DNA of 64,000 nucleotides from Pedobacter metabolipauper (GCF_004362715.1 NZ_SNYC01000006.1:248001-312000), one strand, 5' to 3'. Positions 17,435 to 25,891 are shown, numbered from the stretch's first letter. Made by a program: numbers and translations. Notes: a model not told the origin generated them from the letters alone.

Positions 17435-17812
17435 AAGCCGCTGTTTTTAGGTAATCAATGTGGATGTGAAACGCTTTTAATAAATTCTAAGAGTCACAGA
17501 AAGCATATTTAATTCTAAAGATTAAAAAGATTTGAACTTTTCGAGCAACCTTAAACAACTAAATATTAAAACTTTAACTAATGAACCTTTGTGTGATTTA
17601 TTAAAGAATCTTACTAAACAAATATAAAGTTTGATGTGTTTTTTGTCTAACAAAGTTGTTAACACCGTGTGGGTTTCGGTTGTTCAGAAGATCACATTAC
17701 ATCAATAATCAACCATCAAAAAAGCTAATTATTTCTTTTTAAGGGTTTAGGGATTTTTTTAAATTGTTAATAATTTAAAAAAACTGACTATAACAACAGA
17801 ATAGTTAAATGA
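17435..17812. other. 378-base AT-rich intergenic region upstream of nrdB
   Basis: No convincing ORF, RNA gene or strong hairpin. On the minus strand TATATTTG at 17626-17619 fits the -7 consensus; the nearest TTG is 24 bases upstream of it, further than the usual 19. That would give a leader of about 180 bases for nrdBA. I looked for paired NrdR-box-like sites and saw none. Confidence 0.6.
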
Positions 17813-18247
17813 TTAATCAACATCAAGCACGTAGCTGATCTCTACTTTAGATTGTCCTTTTCTGTAAAAGCCGAGCTCCTTTGCTGCACCTTCAGAAACA
17901 TCGATCATGTATTTTTTGGAATGCGGACCTCTGTCATTTACAACGACATCAATAGATTTTCCGTTTGATAGATTGGTTACGGTAACTATGGTACCAAAAG
18001 GTAGGGTTAAATGAGCGGCTGTCATCTTTTTTCCACGATACCGGGTTCCGCTTGTTGTTTTACGGCCTTCGAATTTTTTCGCATAGTAGGTTGCATAACC
18101 TGTTATTACAGAAACATTAGAAGAGACAGAATCTGCAGAATCTACAGGCGTTCTTATACTAACAACTGAGGCTTTATTTTCAGGCAGATTTTGAGCAAAA
18201 CCTGCAAAAGACATTAGCATACCGCATAAAAATAAACAATACTTCAT
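17813..18247 (-). CDS. RlpA-like septal ring / double-psi beta-barrel protein
   Basis: 144 residues from the ATG at 18247, chosen because it opens a clean signal peptide (MKYCLFLCGMLMSFAGFAQ); an in-frame longer reading to 18292 would bury it. The C-terminal half is the RlpA double-psi beta-barrel: GYATYYAKKFEGRKTTSG, LPFGTIVTVTNLSNGKSI, VVVNDRGPHSKKYMIDVS and the conserved AAKELGF. RlpA proteins act on the peptidoglycan of the division septum as lytic transglycosylases on denuded glycans. There is no SPOR domain here, unlike in E. coli RlpA. Confidence 0.9.
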   Translation of the reverse strand: MKYCLFLCGMLMSFAGFAQNLPENKASVVSIRTPVDSADSVSSNVSVITGYATYYAKKFEGRKTTSGTRYRGKKMTAAHLTLPFGTIVTVTNLSNGKSIDVVVNDRGPHSKKYMIDVSEGAAKELGFYRKGQSKVEISYVLDVD

Positions 18248-18303
18248 ATTTACTATAGTTGGTGAGTTTGCAAACATAAGAAAACTAACCACTTATCCAA
18301 TAA

Positions 18304-18331
18304 AAAGCCCGAGAAGTTTTCATCGGGCTTT
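18304..18331 (-). terminator. Intrinsic terminator after msrB
   Basis: On the minus strand AAAGCCCGA and its complement form a 9-bp stem with a 10-base loop, followed by TTTTTA. It lies 25 bases past the msrB stop. Confidence 0.85.
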
Positions 18332-18355
18332 CCAGTATTGTCATTAAGAATAATA

Positions 18356-18835
18356 TTATTTCTTGTCTGGAACAAAATTCATAGAAATTGAGTTCACACA
18401 GTTCCTTGTATTTTTGGCTGTAAATCCTTCTCCAATAAAAACATGGCCTAAGTGCGCTTTACAATTTGCACATACGATTTCTGTACGCATCCCATCGGCA
18501 TCAGGTATCCGCTCTACGGCACCTTTAATTTCATCGTCAAAGCTTGGCCATCCACAATCGGATTCAAACTTAGATTCAGAGCGGTATAATGGCGCATTAC
18601 AACGTTTACAAGTATAGGTTCCCTTTTCTTTATTATTTAAGAGTGTACCTGTACCCGGGTATTCAGTACCCTTACGTACAATCACATCCTCTTCTGCTTT
18701 TGTTAATTTATTCCACTCCATATTTTTGGTCGTTTTTTTAGGCTCTTCTTTTTTAGGCTTTTGTGCACAGGCGCCAAAACTTGTCACTAATAACAGGCCG
18801 GCGACCACAAATGTTTTATTCAATAAAGCTTTCAT
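18356..18835 (-). CDS. msrB: Peptide-methionine (R)-S-oxide reductase, lipoprotein form
   Basis: Reduces methionine-R-sulfoxide in oxidised proteins. 159 residues with a lipoprotein signal (lipobox ending FGAC, Cys23), so it acts in the envelope. The MsrB domain covers about 38-156, with two zinc CxxC pairs (Cys76/Cys79 and Cys122/Cys125), CGWPSFD, and catalytic Cys146 in TRNCVNSISMNF. It is monocistronic and ends in the hairpin at 18304-18331. Confidence 0.96.
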   Translation of the reverse strand: MKALLNKTFVVAGLLLVTSFGACAQKPKKEEPKKTTKNMEWNKLTKAEEDVIVRKGTEYPGTGTLLNNKEKGTYTCKRCNAPLYRSESKFESDCGWPSFDDEIKGAVERIPDADGMRTEIVCANCKAHLGHVFIGEGFTAKNTRNCVNSISMNFVPDKK

Positions 18836-18927
18836 AAGTTAAAAGGATTAGTTACTACAATATACGCTTCTGATTTCTTAATAGTTTCTTGCGACTGCCA
18901 TAACAGTGTAAAGTTGATTCTATAAAA

Positions 18928-18957
18928 AAAGCTCCGATGAATAATCACCAGAGCTTT
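18928..18957 (-). terminator. Intrinsic terminator after sucD
   Basis: On the minus strand AAAGCTC and GAGCTTT close a stem with further pairing inside (GGTG with CATC), followed by a T-rich run. It is 22 bases past the sucD stop. Confidence 0.85.
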
Positions 18958-18979
18958 CGATTTATACAAGAAGATCTTA

Positions 18980-19852
18980 TTATTTTTTTAACAGCTCTAC
19001 CATAGCAGCACCAATTTCGGCAGGGCTTTCTACTACACGGATTCCGCATTCAGCCATAATTTTCATTTTGGCAGCAGCAGTATCATCGGCCCCTCCTACA
19101 ATAGCACCAGCGTGACCCATTCTACGGCCAGCAGGAGCTGTTTGTCCGGCAATAAAGCCAACAACCGGCTTAGTGCCATTTTCTTTGATCCAGAGTGCTG
19201 CTTCGGCTTCCATACCACCACCAATTTCGCCAATCATGATGATACCTTCAGTTTCGGGATCATTCATTAGCAATTCTACAGCTTCTTTAGTTGTAGTACC
19301 AATAATTGGATCGCCTCCAATACCGATAGCGGTGGTGATTCCTAATCCTGCTTTTACAACCTGATCTACAGCTTCATAAGTAAGGGTTCCTGATTTAGAA
19401 ACCACACCTACTGTTCCTTTTTTGAAGATAAAGCCTGGCATGATACCGATTTTTGCTTCATCCGCAGTAATTACACCAGGACAGTTAGGACCGATTAAAC
19501 GGCAATCCTTATCAGAAATATATTCTTTAACCTGAATCATGTCCTTAGTAGGGATACCTTCAGTAATACAAACAATAACTTTAATTCCGGCTTCTGCAGC
19601 TTCCATAATTGCATCTGCAGCAAATGCTGGCGGAACAAAAATGATAGATACATTAGCTCCGGCTTGATCAACCGCGTCCTTTACCGTATTAAATACTGGT
19701 TTATCTAAATGCGTTTGGCCACCTTTTCCTGGTGTAACACCACCAACAACATTAGTTCCGTAATCAATCATTTGAGAAGCATGATAAGTACCCTCATTTC
19801 CTGTAAAGCCTTGAACAATAACTTTTGAATCTTTATTTACTAAAACACTCAT
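18980..19852 (-). CDS. sucD: Succinate-CoA ligase [ADP-forming] subunit alpha
   Basis: Makes succinate and ATP/GTP from succinyl-CoA in the TCA cycle with SucC. 290 residues: a CoA-binding Rossmann domain with GFTGNEGTYHASQMIDYGT at the N-terminus, then GPNCPGVI, SKSGTLTYEAV, and the phosphorylated His247 in RMGHAGAIVGG. sucC is not adjacent, so the two subunits are encoded separately here, as in some other Bacteroidota. A textbook promoter lies just upstream and the gene is monocistronic. Confidence 0.98.
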   Translation of the reverse strand: MSVLVNKDSKVIVQGFTGNEGTYHASQMIDYGTNVVGGVTPGKGGQTHLDKPVFNTVKDAVDQAGANVSIIFVPPAFAADAIMEAAEAGIKVIVCITEGIPTKDMIQVKEYISDKDCRLIGPNCPGVITADEAKIGIMPGFIFKKGTVGVVSKSGTLTYEAVDQVVKAGLGITTAIGIGGDPIIGTTTKEAVELLMNDPETEGIIMIGEIGGGMEAEAALWIKENGTKPVVGFIAGQTAPAGRRMGHAGAIVGGADDTAAAKMKIMAECGIRVVESPAEIGAAMVELLKK

Positions 19853-19871
19853 GTATCTTTAATTTTTGTTG

Positions 19872-19901
19872 CAAAGCTAAGCTAATTGCATGTAAAGTCA
19901 A
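19872..19901 (-). promoter_or_regulatory. sucD promoter (TTG-N19-TAGCTTTG)
   Basis: On the minus strand TTG (19901-19899) is separated by exactly 19 bases from TAGCTTTG (19879-19872), matching the Bacteroidota primary-sigma consensus at both elements. The predicted start is about 15 bases before the ATG. Confidence 0.75.
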
Positions 19902-19934
19902 ACAATAAAAGCTAATTTCCCGTTTCTTTATCAG

Positions 19935-20405
19935 ATGTATTTAAAGCCTTGCATGAAACCACTTAAAATCTATTTCAAAATATTACAGAGCGGGAACGGG
20001 AAGTTCCTTAAAACCAAAAACGAGGTAAACAACCTGATTGTAGATCTCATTAATAAAAACCCCAGTAAGCCGGCATCTGTACTCAGGGAAATTGCTATTG
20101 AAGAATTTAAGAATGGCACTGAAGCTAAAAGGGTCTTGACTGAAAGTAGCAGCTTCTTTATTGATTCAGTGACCGATATTGAAATACTCATTACTTTCTT
20201 GCCACAGGAGCAGGTTCTTCATGAGCAGTTTTATATTCAATGGAGATATGTTCAGAACTCTGCTCCTTACCGGCTAATTCAATATTTAGACGACAACAAG
20301 GTAGTTGTTTACAGTGAAAAGACAAAAGTAATCCACACGGTTAAACTAGATAAAGGTATTTCTATTATTGCGGACGATGAATTGCCAAATAATTACTTAG
20401 GGTAA
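19935..20405 (+). CDS. Conserved-looking hypothetical protein, cytoplasmic
   Basis: 156 residues (or 150 from the second ATG at 19953, MKPLKIYFK). I do not recognise a family. It has no signal peptide or transmembrane helix. The N-terminal half is charged and helical-looking (KNEVNNLIVDLINKN and VLREIAIEEFKNG), and the C-terminal half is strand-rich (RYVQNSAPYRLIQYLDD, KVIHTVKLDKG). It is divergent from sucD and overlaps the end of the convergent symporter by 9 bases. A 13-bp hairpin inside the symporter's last codons probably ends its transcript. No function is assigned. Confidence 0.65.
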   Translation: MYLKPCMKPLKIYFKILQSGNGKFLKTKNEVNNLIVDLINKNPSKPASVLREIAIEEFKNGTEAKRVLTESSSFFIDSVTDIEILITFLPQEQVLHEQFYIQWRYVQNSAPYRLIQYLDDNKVVVYSEKTKVIHTVKLDKGISIIADDELPNNYLG

Positions 20406-21671
20406 TTCAGCTTCATTTCTCTCAATATTTGCTGGCCGAATAGCCAGCAAATATTTATCTTCATCAAATTCCTGTTCACTTTTAGCAATAACAATTGCTG
20501 CAATACCATTTCCAATCATATTGGTAATGGCACGCGCTTCAGACATGAACCGGTCTACACCAAGTAAAATAGCAATATGCTCTACAGGCATGATCTTTAA
20601 GGCAGTTAATGTTGATGCCAGCACAATAAAGCCACTTCCTGTTACACCTGCTGCTCCTTTAGAAGTAACCATCAGAACTGCCAAAACACTAATTTGCTGT
20701 CCAATAGACAGGTTTATATTAAATACCTGGCAAAGAAATATGACTGCCATAGAAAGGTAAATTGCAGTACCATCCAGGTTAAACGAGTATCCGGTAGGAA
20801 TAACCAAGCCAACTACAGACTTTTTACAGCCAATAGCTTCCATCTTCTGCATCATACTTGGCAGAACAGACTCGGAGGAAGAGGTACCCAATACGATTAG
20901 AATCTCTTGTCTGATGTATTTTAAATACTGCCATAAACTAAATTTAAAATATCTGCAAATGGCATTTAAAACAACGAAGATGAATAAGAAACAGGTTAGA
21001 TAAACAGCCCCCATTAGTTTGGCCATGGGCAAAAGGGTATGCAATCCGTAAGTACCCACGCTATATGCCATTCCGCCAAATGCACCCAGCGGAGCAATAC
21101 GCATAACGACCTTCATAATGTTAAACAATACCTTGGATATTTTATCAAAGGTACCAAGTAAGGATTGTCCGTTTTCACCCATTTTACTTAATCCATAGCC
21201 AAATAAAATAGCAAAGAACAGGATCTGGAGAATATCGCCTTTGGCGAAAGATTCGAAAATGTTATGTGGAATAATATGGGCAAAGAAATCTGCCCAGTTA
21301 ATTTCTCCTGCTTGTTCTGTATAGGTTTTTATTTTATTCACATCTCCTTCAGCAACCTGAACGCCTTGTCCGGGTTTAACTAAATTTGCAACCAGCATCC
21401 CAATGATGATAGCCAGGGTAGTTACTACTTCAAAATACAATAAGGCCTTTCCTCCTACACGGCCAACTTTTTTCATATCACCCATATGGGCAATACCTAA
21501 AACAATGGTTAGAAATATGATTGGCGCAATAAGCATACTGATCATATTTATAAAACTTTGGCTGATTAGTTTGGCATTCGGTGCAAAGCCCGGAAAAACT
21601 GATCCAACAGTAATACCTAACGCTATAGCAATAAGCACCTGAAAAGTAAGGTTAGAAAATATCTTTTTCAT
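20397..21671 (-). CDS. Dicarboxylate/amino acid:cation symporter (DAACS family)
   Basis: 424-residue inner-membrane transporter of the GltP/DctA fold with about eight helices and two re-entrant loops. Visible motifs are the serine-rich loop GTSSSESVLPSMMQKME near 265, the substrate/cation motif NLDGTAIYLSMAVIF near 298 (NMDGT in the family), and SKGAAGVTGSGFIVLASTL near 340. It imports C4-dicarboxylates or glutamate/aspartate with H+ or Na+; the exact substrate is not decidable. It is divergent from an Lrp/AsnC regulator across 347 bases, a context that suits amino acid transport. Confidence 0.94.
   Translation of the reverse strand: MKKIFSNLTFQVLIAIALGITVGSVFPGFAPNAKLISQSFINMISMLIAPIIFLTIVLGIAHMGDMKKVGRVGGKALLYFEVVTTLAIIIGMLVANLVKPGQGVQVAEGDVNKIKTYTEQAGEINWADFFAHIIPHNIFESFAKGDILQILFFAILFGYGLSKMGENGQSLLGTFDKISKVLFNIMKVVMRIAPLGAFGGMAYSVGTYGLHTLLPMAKLMGAVYLTCFLFIFVVLNAICRYFKFSLWQYLKYIRQEILIVLGTSSSESVLPSMMQKMEAIGCKKSVVGLVIPTGYSFNLDGTAIYLSMAVIFLCQVFNINLSIGQQISVLAVLMVTSKGAAGVTGSGFIVLASTLTALKIMPVEHIAILLGVDRFMSEARAITNMIGNGIAAIVIAKSEQEFDEDKYLLAIRPANIERNEAELP
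20424..20455 (+). terminator. 13-bp hairpin inside the symporter 3' end, probable terminator for the 19935 gene
   Basis: Perfect arms 20424-20436 and 20443-20455 with a 6-base loop, followed on the plus strand by a short T-rich stretch. It is 19 bases beyond the stop at 20405 and within symporter codons. The T run is weak, so termination is inferred. Confidence 0.5.
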
Positions 21672-22018
21672 TATACGATAATAGCGATTTTTATAGAGAA
21701 AAGCTAAAAATTGAATTCCCGTGAATTTTGTGGATTAAGCTCCAAAAAAAACTTAACTCAATGGGTATTCGACAAATAATTCTGTCAAAACAAAATTAAA
21801 TATGGCACATGAAAATAAAAAATATGGTTATCGGAGACTGCAAACAGCATTTATTAAATTAAAATATTATAAACATTAAAATATTTTATATATTAGTTTA
21901 ATTGATTCACCTAATAGTTACCGCCTCATGCCCATATCTTCAGTTATCAACTCGTATTTTCATGAAAAATACGCTCCGGTCCACCAAGTATCAGATCTAT
22001 TCATTTTATTAAACCGTT
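21672..22018. other. 347-base divergent intergenic region, symporter / Lrp regulator
   Basis: AT-rich with no supported ORF. It must hold the promoters of both flanking genes, but I find no full TTG-N19-TAnnTTTG match. The clearest structure is the inverted repeat at 21953-21973. Confidence 0.6.
21953..21973. promoter_or_regulatory. Inverted repeat upstream of the Lrp/AsnC gene
   Basis: CGTATTTT (21953-21960) and AAAATACG (21966-21973) flank a 5-base centre, 45 bases before the regulator's start. It may be an autoregulatory operator or a leader hairpin. Confidence 0.4.
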
Positions 22019-22495
22019 ATGATCATGTTTAATATACCAGGATTAGATAGCATTGATCTGCAAATTCTGCAGATCCTTCAGGAAAATGCAAATGTTCCTG
22101 CTAAACAAATTGCAAAGTTGCTGCACAGATCCCTATCTGTAATATATGACAGAATTAGAATACTTAAGAAAAAGGGAATCATTCATTCGGGTATTATCTT
22201 ACTAAACCATGAAAAGATACCAGGAATACTAATCGTTCATACCCTGATCAGTTTTACAGAACGCATTGAGGATTCCCTTGTGATCCTTAAGAAAATGATT
22301 TATAAGCATGATGAAGTAATGGAGTGTTATCAAGTTACTGGAAAATTTGATTTTAACATAAAGACAGTCACCCAAAATATGGCATCATATCACAAGTTAC
22401 ACATGGAACTTTCCGCAATTCCTTTTCTTGGCACAATAGAAAGCTATGTTGTAATTGCGGAACATAAGAATAAGACTGCCATTCAGCTCATTTAA
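22019..22495 (+). CDS. Lrp/AsnC family transcriptional regulator
   Basis: 158 residues (156 from the second ATG at 22025). The N-terminal winged helix-turn-helix reads IDLQILQILQENANVPAKQ with the recognition region HRSLSVIYDRIRILKKKGII, matching AsnC-type DNA-binding domains. The C-terminal half is the RAM/AsnC ligand-binding alpha-beta domain (VMECYQVTGKFDFNIKTV). Such proteins sense amino acids and form octamers. It is divergent from the DAACS symporter, a plausible target. No terminator with a T run follows; about 260 gene-free bases separate it from the next gene. Confidence 0.92.
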   Translation: MIMFNIPGLDSIDLQILQILQENANVPAKQIAKLLHRSLSVIYDRIRILKKKGIIHSGIILLNHEKIPGILIVHTLISFTERIEDSLVILKKMIYKHDEVMECYQVTGKFDFNIKTVTQNMASYHKLHMELSAIPFLGTIESYVVIAEHKNKTAIQLI

Positions 22496-22715
22496 AATTG
22501 ACACTTCATTTAGTACACAAAGAGATATACTTCCACAGTTTGTCCATTTCAGTTCTCAATAAAATTAGCACTGATTGTTGGCATCAGCTATTTGATGCTG
22601 TTTAAGAGGCTTTTGTAAATTTGGCTTGTTTATTGACTTTATTAAATCAGATATATCGGGGAGAAGAAGTGAGAATGATTGAGGGCAACAAGTATATCAT
22701 TTTCTGGACTAAGTT

Positions 22716-22741
22716 GGTATGACGAAGAGGGACGTCATACC
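22716..22741. repeat. Inverted repeat (9-bp arms) downstream of the ABC exporter
   Basis: GGTATGACG (22716-22724) and CGTCATACC (22733-22741) flank an 8-base centre, 15 bases past the stop of the convergent ABC gene. No T run follows in either direction, so it is not a typical intrinsic terminator. It might be a processed 3' hairpin or a dispersed element. Confidence 0.5.
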
Positions 22742-22755
22742 GACGAGGTTCAGTA

Positions 22756-24531
22756 TTAAACAACAGTCTTAATTCCTCCTGAGGTAAACTGCAGATCATA
22801 CAATCGTTTGTAATATCCATTTAGCTTGAGTAACTCCTGATGTGTTCCCTTTTCTTTGATTTCACCTTTATCCAGCACAATGATCTCATCTGCTTTTTGT
22901 ATTGTTGATAAACGATGTGCAATGACAATAGATGTTCTTCCTTGCATTAGATTTTCAATAGCCCGCTGAATAAGCATTTCTGTTTCTGTATCTACTGAAG
23001 AGGTAGCTTCATCAAGTACCAAAATAGAAGGATTATAAACCAGTGCCCTAATAAATGAAATAAGCTGAGCTTGTCCTGCAGACAATGTTGCTCCACGTTC
23101 CATTACATTATATTGATAACTACCCGGCAGTTTCTCAATAAAATCATGAGCACCTACTTTCTTAGCCGCATCAACAACCTGTTCCATTCTGATCTCTGGA
23201 TTATTGAGCGTAATATTATTAAAGATCGTGTCTGAAAAAAGAAATACATCCTGAAGTACTGTTGCAATATTACTTCTTAAATAATTGAGTTCATAATCCT
23301 TAATGCTTATCCCATCAATTTTAATCTTTCCCTTTTGGATCTCATAAAAACGGTTTAAAATGTTAATTGTAGATGATTTACCAGCTCCTGTAGCCCCAAC
23401 CAGTGCAACTGTTTTTCCTGCTTTCACCTCAAATGAAATATTCTTGAGTACATAATTCTCTTCATTATATGCGAACCAAACCTGATTAAACGAGATTCCT
23501 CCCTCCATTTTGTCTGGCGCAAAAACTCCTGTGTTTTCGGTGCTTTCATCTGTATCCAGCACTTTAAATACGCGTTCTGCTCCTACCATTCCCATTTGAA
23601 GTGTATTAAACTTATCTGCAAGCTCCCGAATTGGTCTGAACAGCATACCGATATAGATAATAAACGAAGCGATCGTACCTGGTGTAACATCGAGCGGTTT
23701 ATCCAAGATACTTTTGGAGCCGTACCATACCAACAGGCCCAAAGACATGGCAGAAATTATTTCTACAACTGGAAAGAAAATAGAATAATACCAGTTGGAG
23801 CGGATATTTGCATCGCGGTAGCGCCCATTTATTTTTAGAAACTTTTTATACTCCTGCTCTTCACGGGCAAAATATTGAATAATAGAGATCCCTGTAATGT
23901 GTTCCTGCAGGTAGGTATTTAAATTAGAAACTTCTGTTCTTATTTCCTGAAAAGCTGATTTAATAGATTTCTGAAAAATGGAAGTCGCAAATACAAGCAA
24001 GGGCATTGGCAATAGCACAACAATAGTTAACGCCCAGTCTGTATAGAGCATAACCCCAATCATAACAATTACCATAAGTACATCGCCAATAATTACAATC
24101 AGCCCTTCTGAAAAGATCTCTGCTATAGTTTCCAGATCAGATACCGTACGTGTTATAAGCTGACCAATAGGTGTTTTATCAAAATACTTAAGGCGAAGCT
24201 GTGTGATATGATTGAACACATTAATTCGCAGATCCCGTATTGCCGATTGCCCAAGCATATTGGTTAAGAGCGTGTGACTAAATTGGATTACTGCTTGTAA
24301 TACCAGAAGTATAAGCATAACAATAGTCATGGAAAGCAATCCGGAGTAATCATCTTTCATAATGTAATTATCCAGGGTATACTGGATTAAAAATGGCCTT
24401 ACAGGCGCAACTATAGCCAGTAAAACAGTAAGGACAATTGCCCATACAAAGATTTTGTGGTACGGCTTCACGTATTGAAAAACCCTTCTGAGTAAGCTTA
24501 TGTTAAATGCGTCGCCTGTTATTTTAGACAT
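22756..24531 (-). CDS. ABC transporter, fused permease/ATPase (MsbA-like exporter half)
   Basis: 591-residue half-transporter: six transmembrane helices (about residues 20-310), then a nucleotide-binding domain. Walker A is GATGAGKSST, the signature is ATLSAGQAQLISFIRAL (LSAGQ rather than LSGGQ), Walker B is ILVLDEATSSVD and the switch His is in VIAHRLSTI. It probably works as a homodimer, exporting lipids or drugs across the inner membrane; MsbA-type lipid flipping is possible but not proven. It follows truA with one base between the genes, so the two are co-transcribed. Confidence 0.93.
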   Translation of the reverse strand: MSKITGDAFNISLLRRVFQYVKPYHKIFVWAIVLTVLLAIVAPVRPFLIQYTLDNYIMKDDYSGLLSMTIVMLILLVLQAVIQFSHTLLTNMLGQSAIRDLRINVFNHITQLRLKYFDKTPIGQLITRTVSDLETIAEIFSEGLIVIIGDVLMVIVMIGVMLYTDWALTIVVLLPMPLLVFATSIFQKSIKSAFQEIRTEVSNLNTYLQEHITGISIIQYFAREEQEYKKFLKINGRYRDANIRSNWYYSIFFPVVEIISAMSLGLLVWYGSKSILDKPLDVTPGTIASFIIYIGMLFRPIRELADKFNTLQMGMVGAERVFKVLDTDESTENTGVFAPDKMEGGISFNQVWFAYNEENYVLKNISFEVKAGKTVALVGATGAGKSSTINILNRFYEIQKGKIKIDGISIKDYELNYLRSNIATVLQDVFLFSDTIFNNITLNNPEIRMEQVVDAAKKVGAHDFIEKLPGSYQYNVMERGATLSAGQAQLISFIRALVYNPSILVLDEATSSVDTETEMLIQRAIENLMQGRTSIVIAHRLSTIQKADEIIVLDKGEIKEKGTHQELLKLNGYYKRLYDLQFTSGGIKTVV

Positions 24532-24532
24532 A

Positions 24533-25288
24533 TTATTGTATAAAGGGATAAGTTACACGAACCAGATACAATCCGCAGGCCGGAACAGATTGCCCGGCAC
24601 TGCTTCGATCCTTACTTTCTATAATTTCTTTAAACTGCGCTAAGGTAATTTCATTTTTCCCAATTCTCACTAAAGTACCCACAATTGCACGCACCATGTT
24701 TCTTAAAAACCGGTCTGCACTTATGGTAAATACAAGTCCATCTTCTTTTTCCTCAAAATATGCGGTTGTAATTTTACAGTTATTCGTAAACGTTTGTGTG
24801 TTTGATTTACTAAAGCAAGAGAAATCTGTATACTGGAATAATATTTTTGCAGCTTCGTTCATTACATGAACATCAAGGCTTCCTTTAAATAACCAGGACC
24901 GGTCTAATTTAAATGGATCTTTATGAAAATGGATGTGATACTGATAAGCCCTTTCTGTGGCATCAAATCTGGCATGTGCTGTATCTGCTACTTCAAACAC
25001 TCGTTTAACGGCGATTTGATATGGCAAAAGTGAGTTTATTCCAGAAATAGAACGGGAAAGATCTTTTGGGTTTTGATCTGCTTCAAGCTGTAAATCAAAA
25101 TGTGCGTAAAATTGGCTGGCGTGAACGCCGCTGTCTGTTCGTCCGCAACCAAGGGAAGTAACAATTTGTCTAAAATAAGTTGACAATGCGGTATCCAAAC
25201 ACTGTTGTACGGTTAATGCATTTGGCTGTATTTGCCATCCATGGTATCCGGTGCCGTTATAAGACAATTCAATAAAGTAACGCTGCAT
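24533..25288 (-). CDS. truA: tRNA pseudouridine(38-40) synthase
   Basis: Isomerises uridines 38-40 in the anticodon arm of many tRNAs. 251 residues from the ATG at 25288; an in-frame TTG two codons earlier is a weaker choice. The catalytic Asp lies in GCGRTDSGVHASQFYAHFD near residue 52; RAYQYHIH, FSKSNTQT, and DRFLRNMVRAIVGTLVRIG near the C-terminus are family signatures. Its stop is one base from the start of the downstream ABC exporter. A candidate -7 element is at 25299-25306. Confidence 0.97.
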   Translation of the reverse strand: MQRYFIELSYNGTGYHGWQIQPNALTVQQCLDTALSTYFRQIVTSLGCGRTDSGVHASQFYAHFDLQLEADQNPKDLSRSISGINSLLPYQIAVKRVFEVADTAHARFDATERAYQYHIHFHKDPFKLDRSWLFKGSLDVHVMNEAAKILFQYTDFSCFSKSNTQTFTNNCKITTAYFEEKEDGLVFTISADRFLRNMVRAIVGTLVRIGKNEITLAQFKEIIESKDRSSAGQSVPACGLYLVRVTYPFIQ

Positions 25289-25298
25289 GTTCAATATG

Positions 25299-25306
25299 CA
25301 AATTTA
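25299..25306 (-). promoter_or_regulatory. Candidate -7 element of truA
   Basis: On the minus strand TAAATTTG lies 10 bases before the truA ATG, with CTG 18 bases upstream as an imperfect -33. Any leader would be only about five bases long. Confidence 0.45.
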
Positions 25307-25328
25307 TCTTTTTAATCTTAATAACAGA

Positions 25329-25358
25329 TTGGTTAGTATAGGTCTTTTAATATATTTG
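25329..25358 (+). promoter_or_regulatory. Promoter of the DUF4293 gene (TTG-N19-TATATTTG)
   Basis: TTG at 25329-25331 and TATATTTG at 25351-25358 are exactly 19 bases apart, a full consensus match. The ATG at 25378 is 19 bases past the -7 element. Confidence 0.75.
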
Positions 25359-25377
25359 TTGAAACTATTGAACTGAT

Positions 25378-25836
25378 ATGATACAAAGAGTACAATCTAT
25401 ATGGCTTTTTCTAGCGAGCGTTGCTATTTTTTTATTACTGATTATACCTATTGTCTCCAAACAGGAAGCGGGGGTTGAGACCTGGATTCAGGGCAGCGGC
25501 CTTTATAAGGAAAGCAATGGTATTAAAGAGAAAATTGACTCTTCTAATCCACTGGTAATTAACATTATTGCGGTAGGCATTCTATGCTTTGTTGCCATAT
25601 TTACTTTTAAAAACAGAACTTTGCAAAAACGTATGATTTGGGTTTGCATGGTATTGATCATATCACTTTCTTTTTGGATATACTTATTTTGCGGAGTGCT
25701 TCCTGGTGGAATTACTATGGCCAGCTACGGTGTAGGGGCCTTTTTACCTATACTTTCATTCTTTTTTTGCATACTGGGCTTAAGGGGAATCCGTAAAGAT
25801 GAGCAATTATTAAAATCAGCAGACAGGCTAAGATAA
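25378..25836 (+). CDS. DUF4293 family membrane protein
   Basis: 152 residues with four predicted transmembrane helices (about 8-28, 60-78, 86-108 and 116-138) and the family opening MIQRVQSIWLFLASV. DUF4293 proteins occur almost only in Bacteroidota; their function is unknown. The C-terminus is cytoplasmic and basic (RGIRKDEQLLKSADRLR). It has its own consensus promoter and is divergent from truA. Confidence 0.88.
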   Translation: MIQRVQSIWLFLASVAIFLLLIIPIVSKQEAGVETWIQGSGLYKESNGIKEKIDSSNPLVINIIAVGILCFVAIFTFKNRTLQKRMIWVCMVLIISLSFWIYLFCGVLPGGITMASYGVGAFLPILSFFFCILGLRGIRKDEQLLKSADRLR

Positions 25837-25891
25837 TTAATCTGCTCATTTTTATTTAGTTACGGTACTGTAAAATACCAATTATTAAGCT

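Noticed and set aside
17619..17654. Full promoter for nrdB
   Set aside because: The -7 element is good, but the closest TTG is 24 bases away instead of about 19, so only the -7 match is noted within the intergenic entry.
21800..21830. TGGCAC in the symporter/Lrp spacer as a sigma-54 promoter
   Set aside because: The -12 half is AATA rather than TTGC, so only the -24 half is present.
22576..22605. A second sigma-54-like site (TTGGCAT followed by TTTGATG)
   Set aside because: The spacing between the GG and the TTG-like element is wrong, and no gene starts downstream in that direction.
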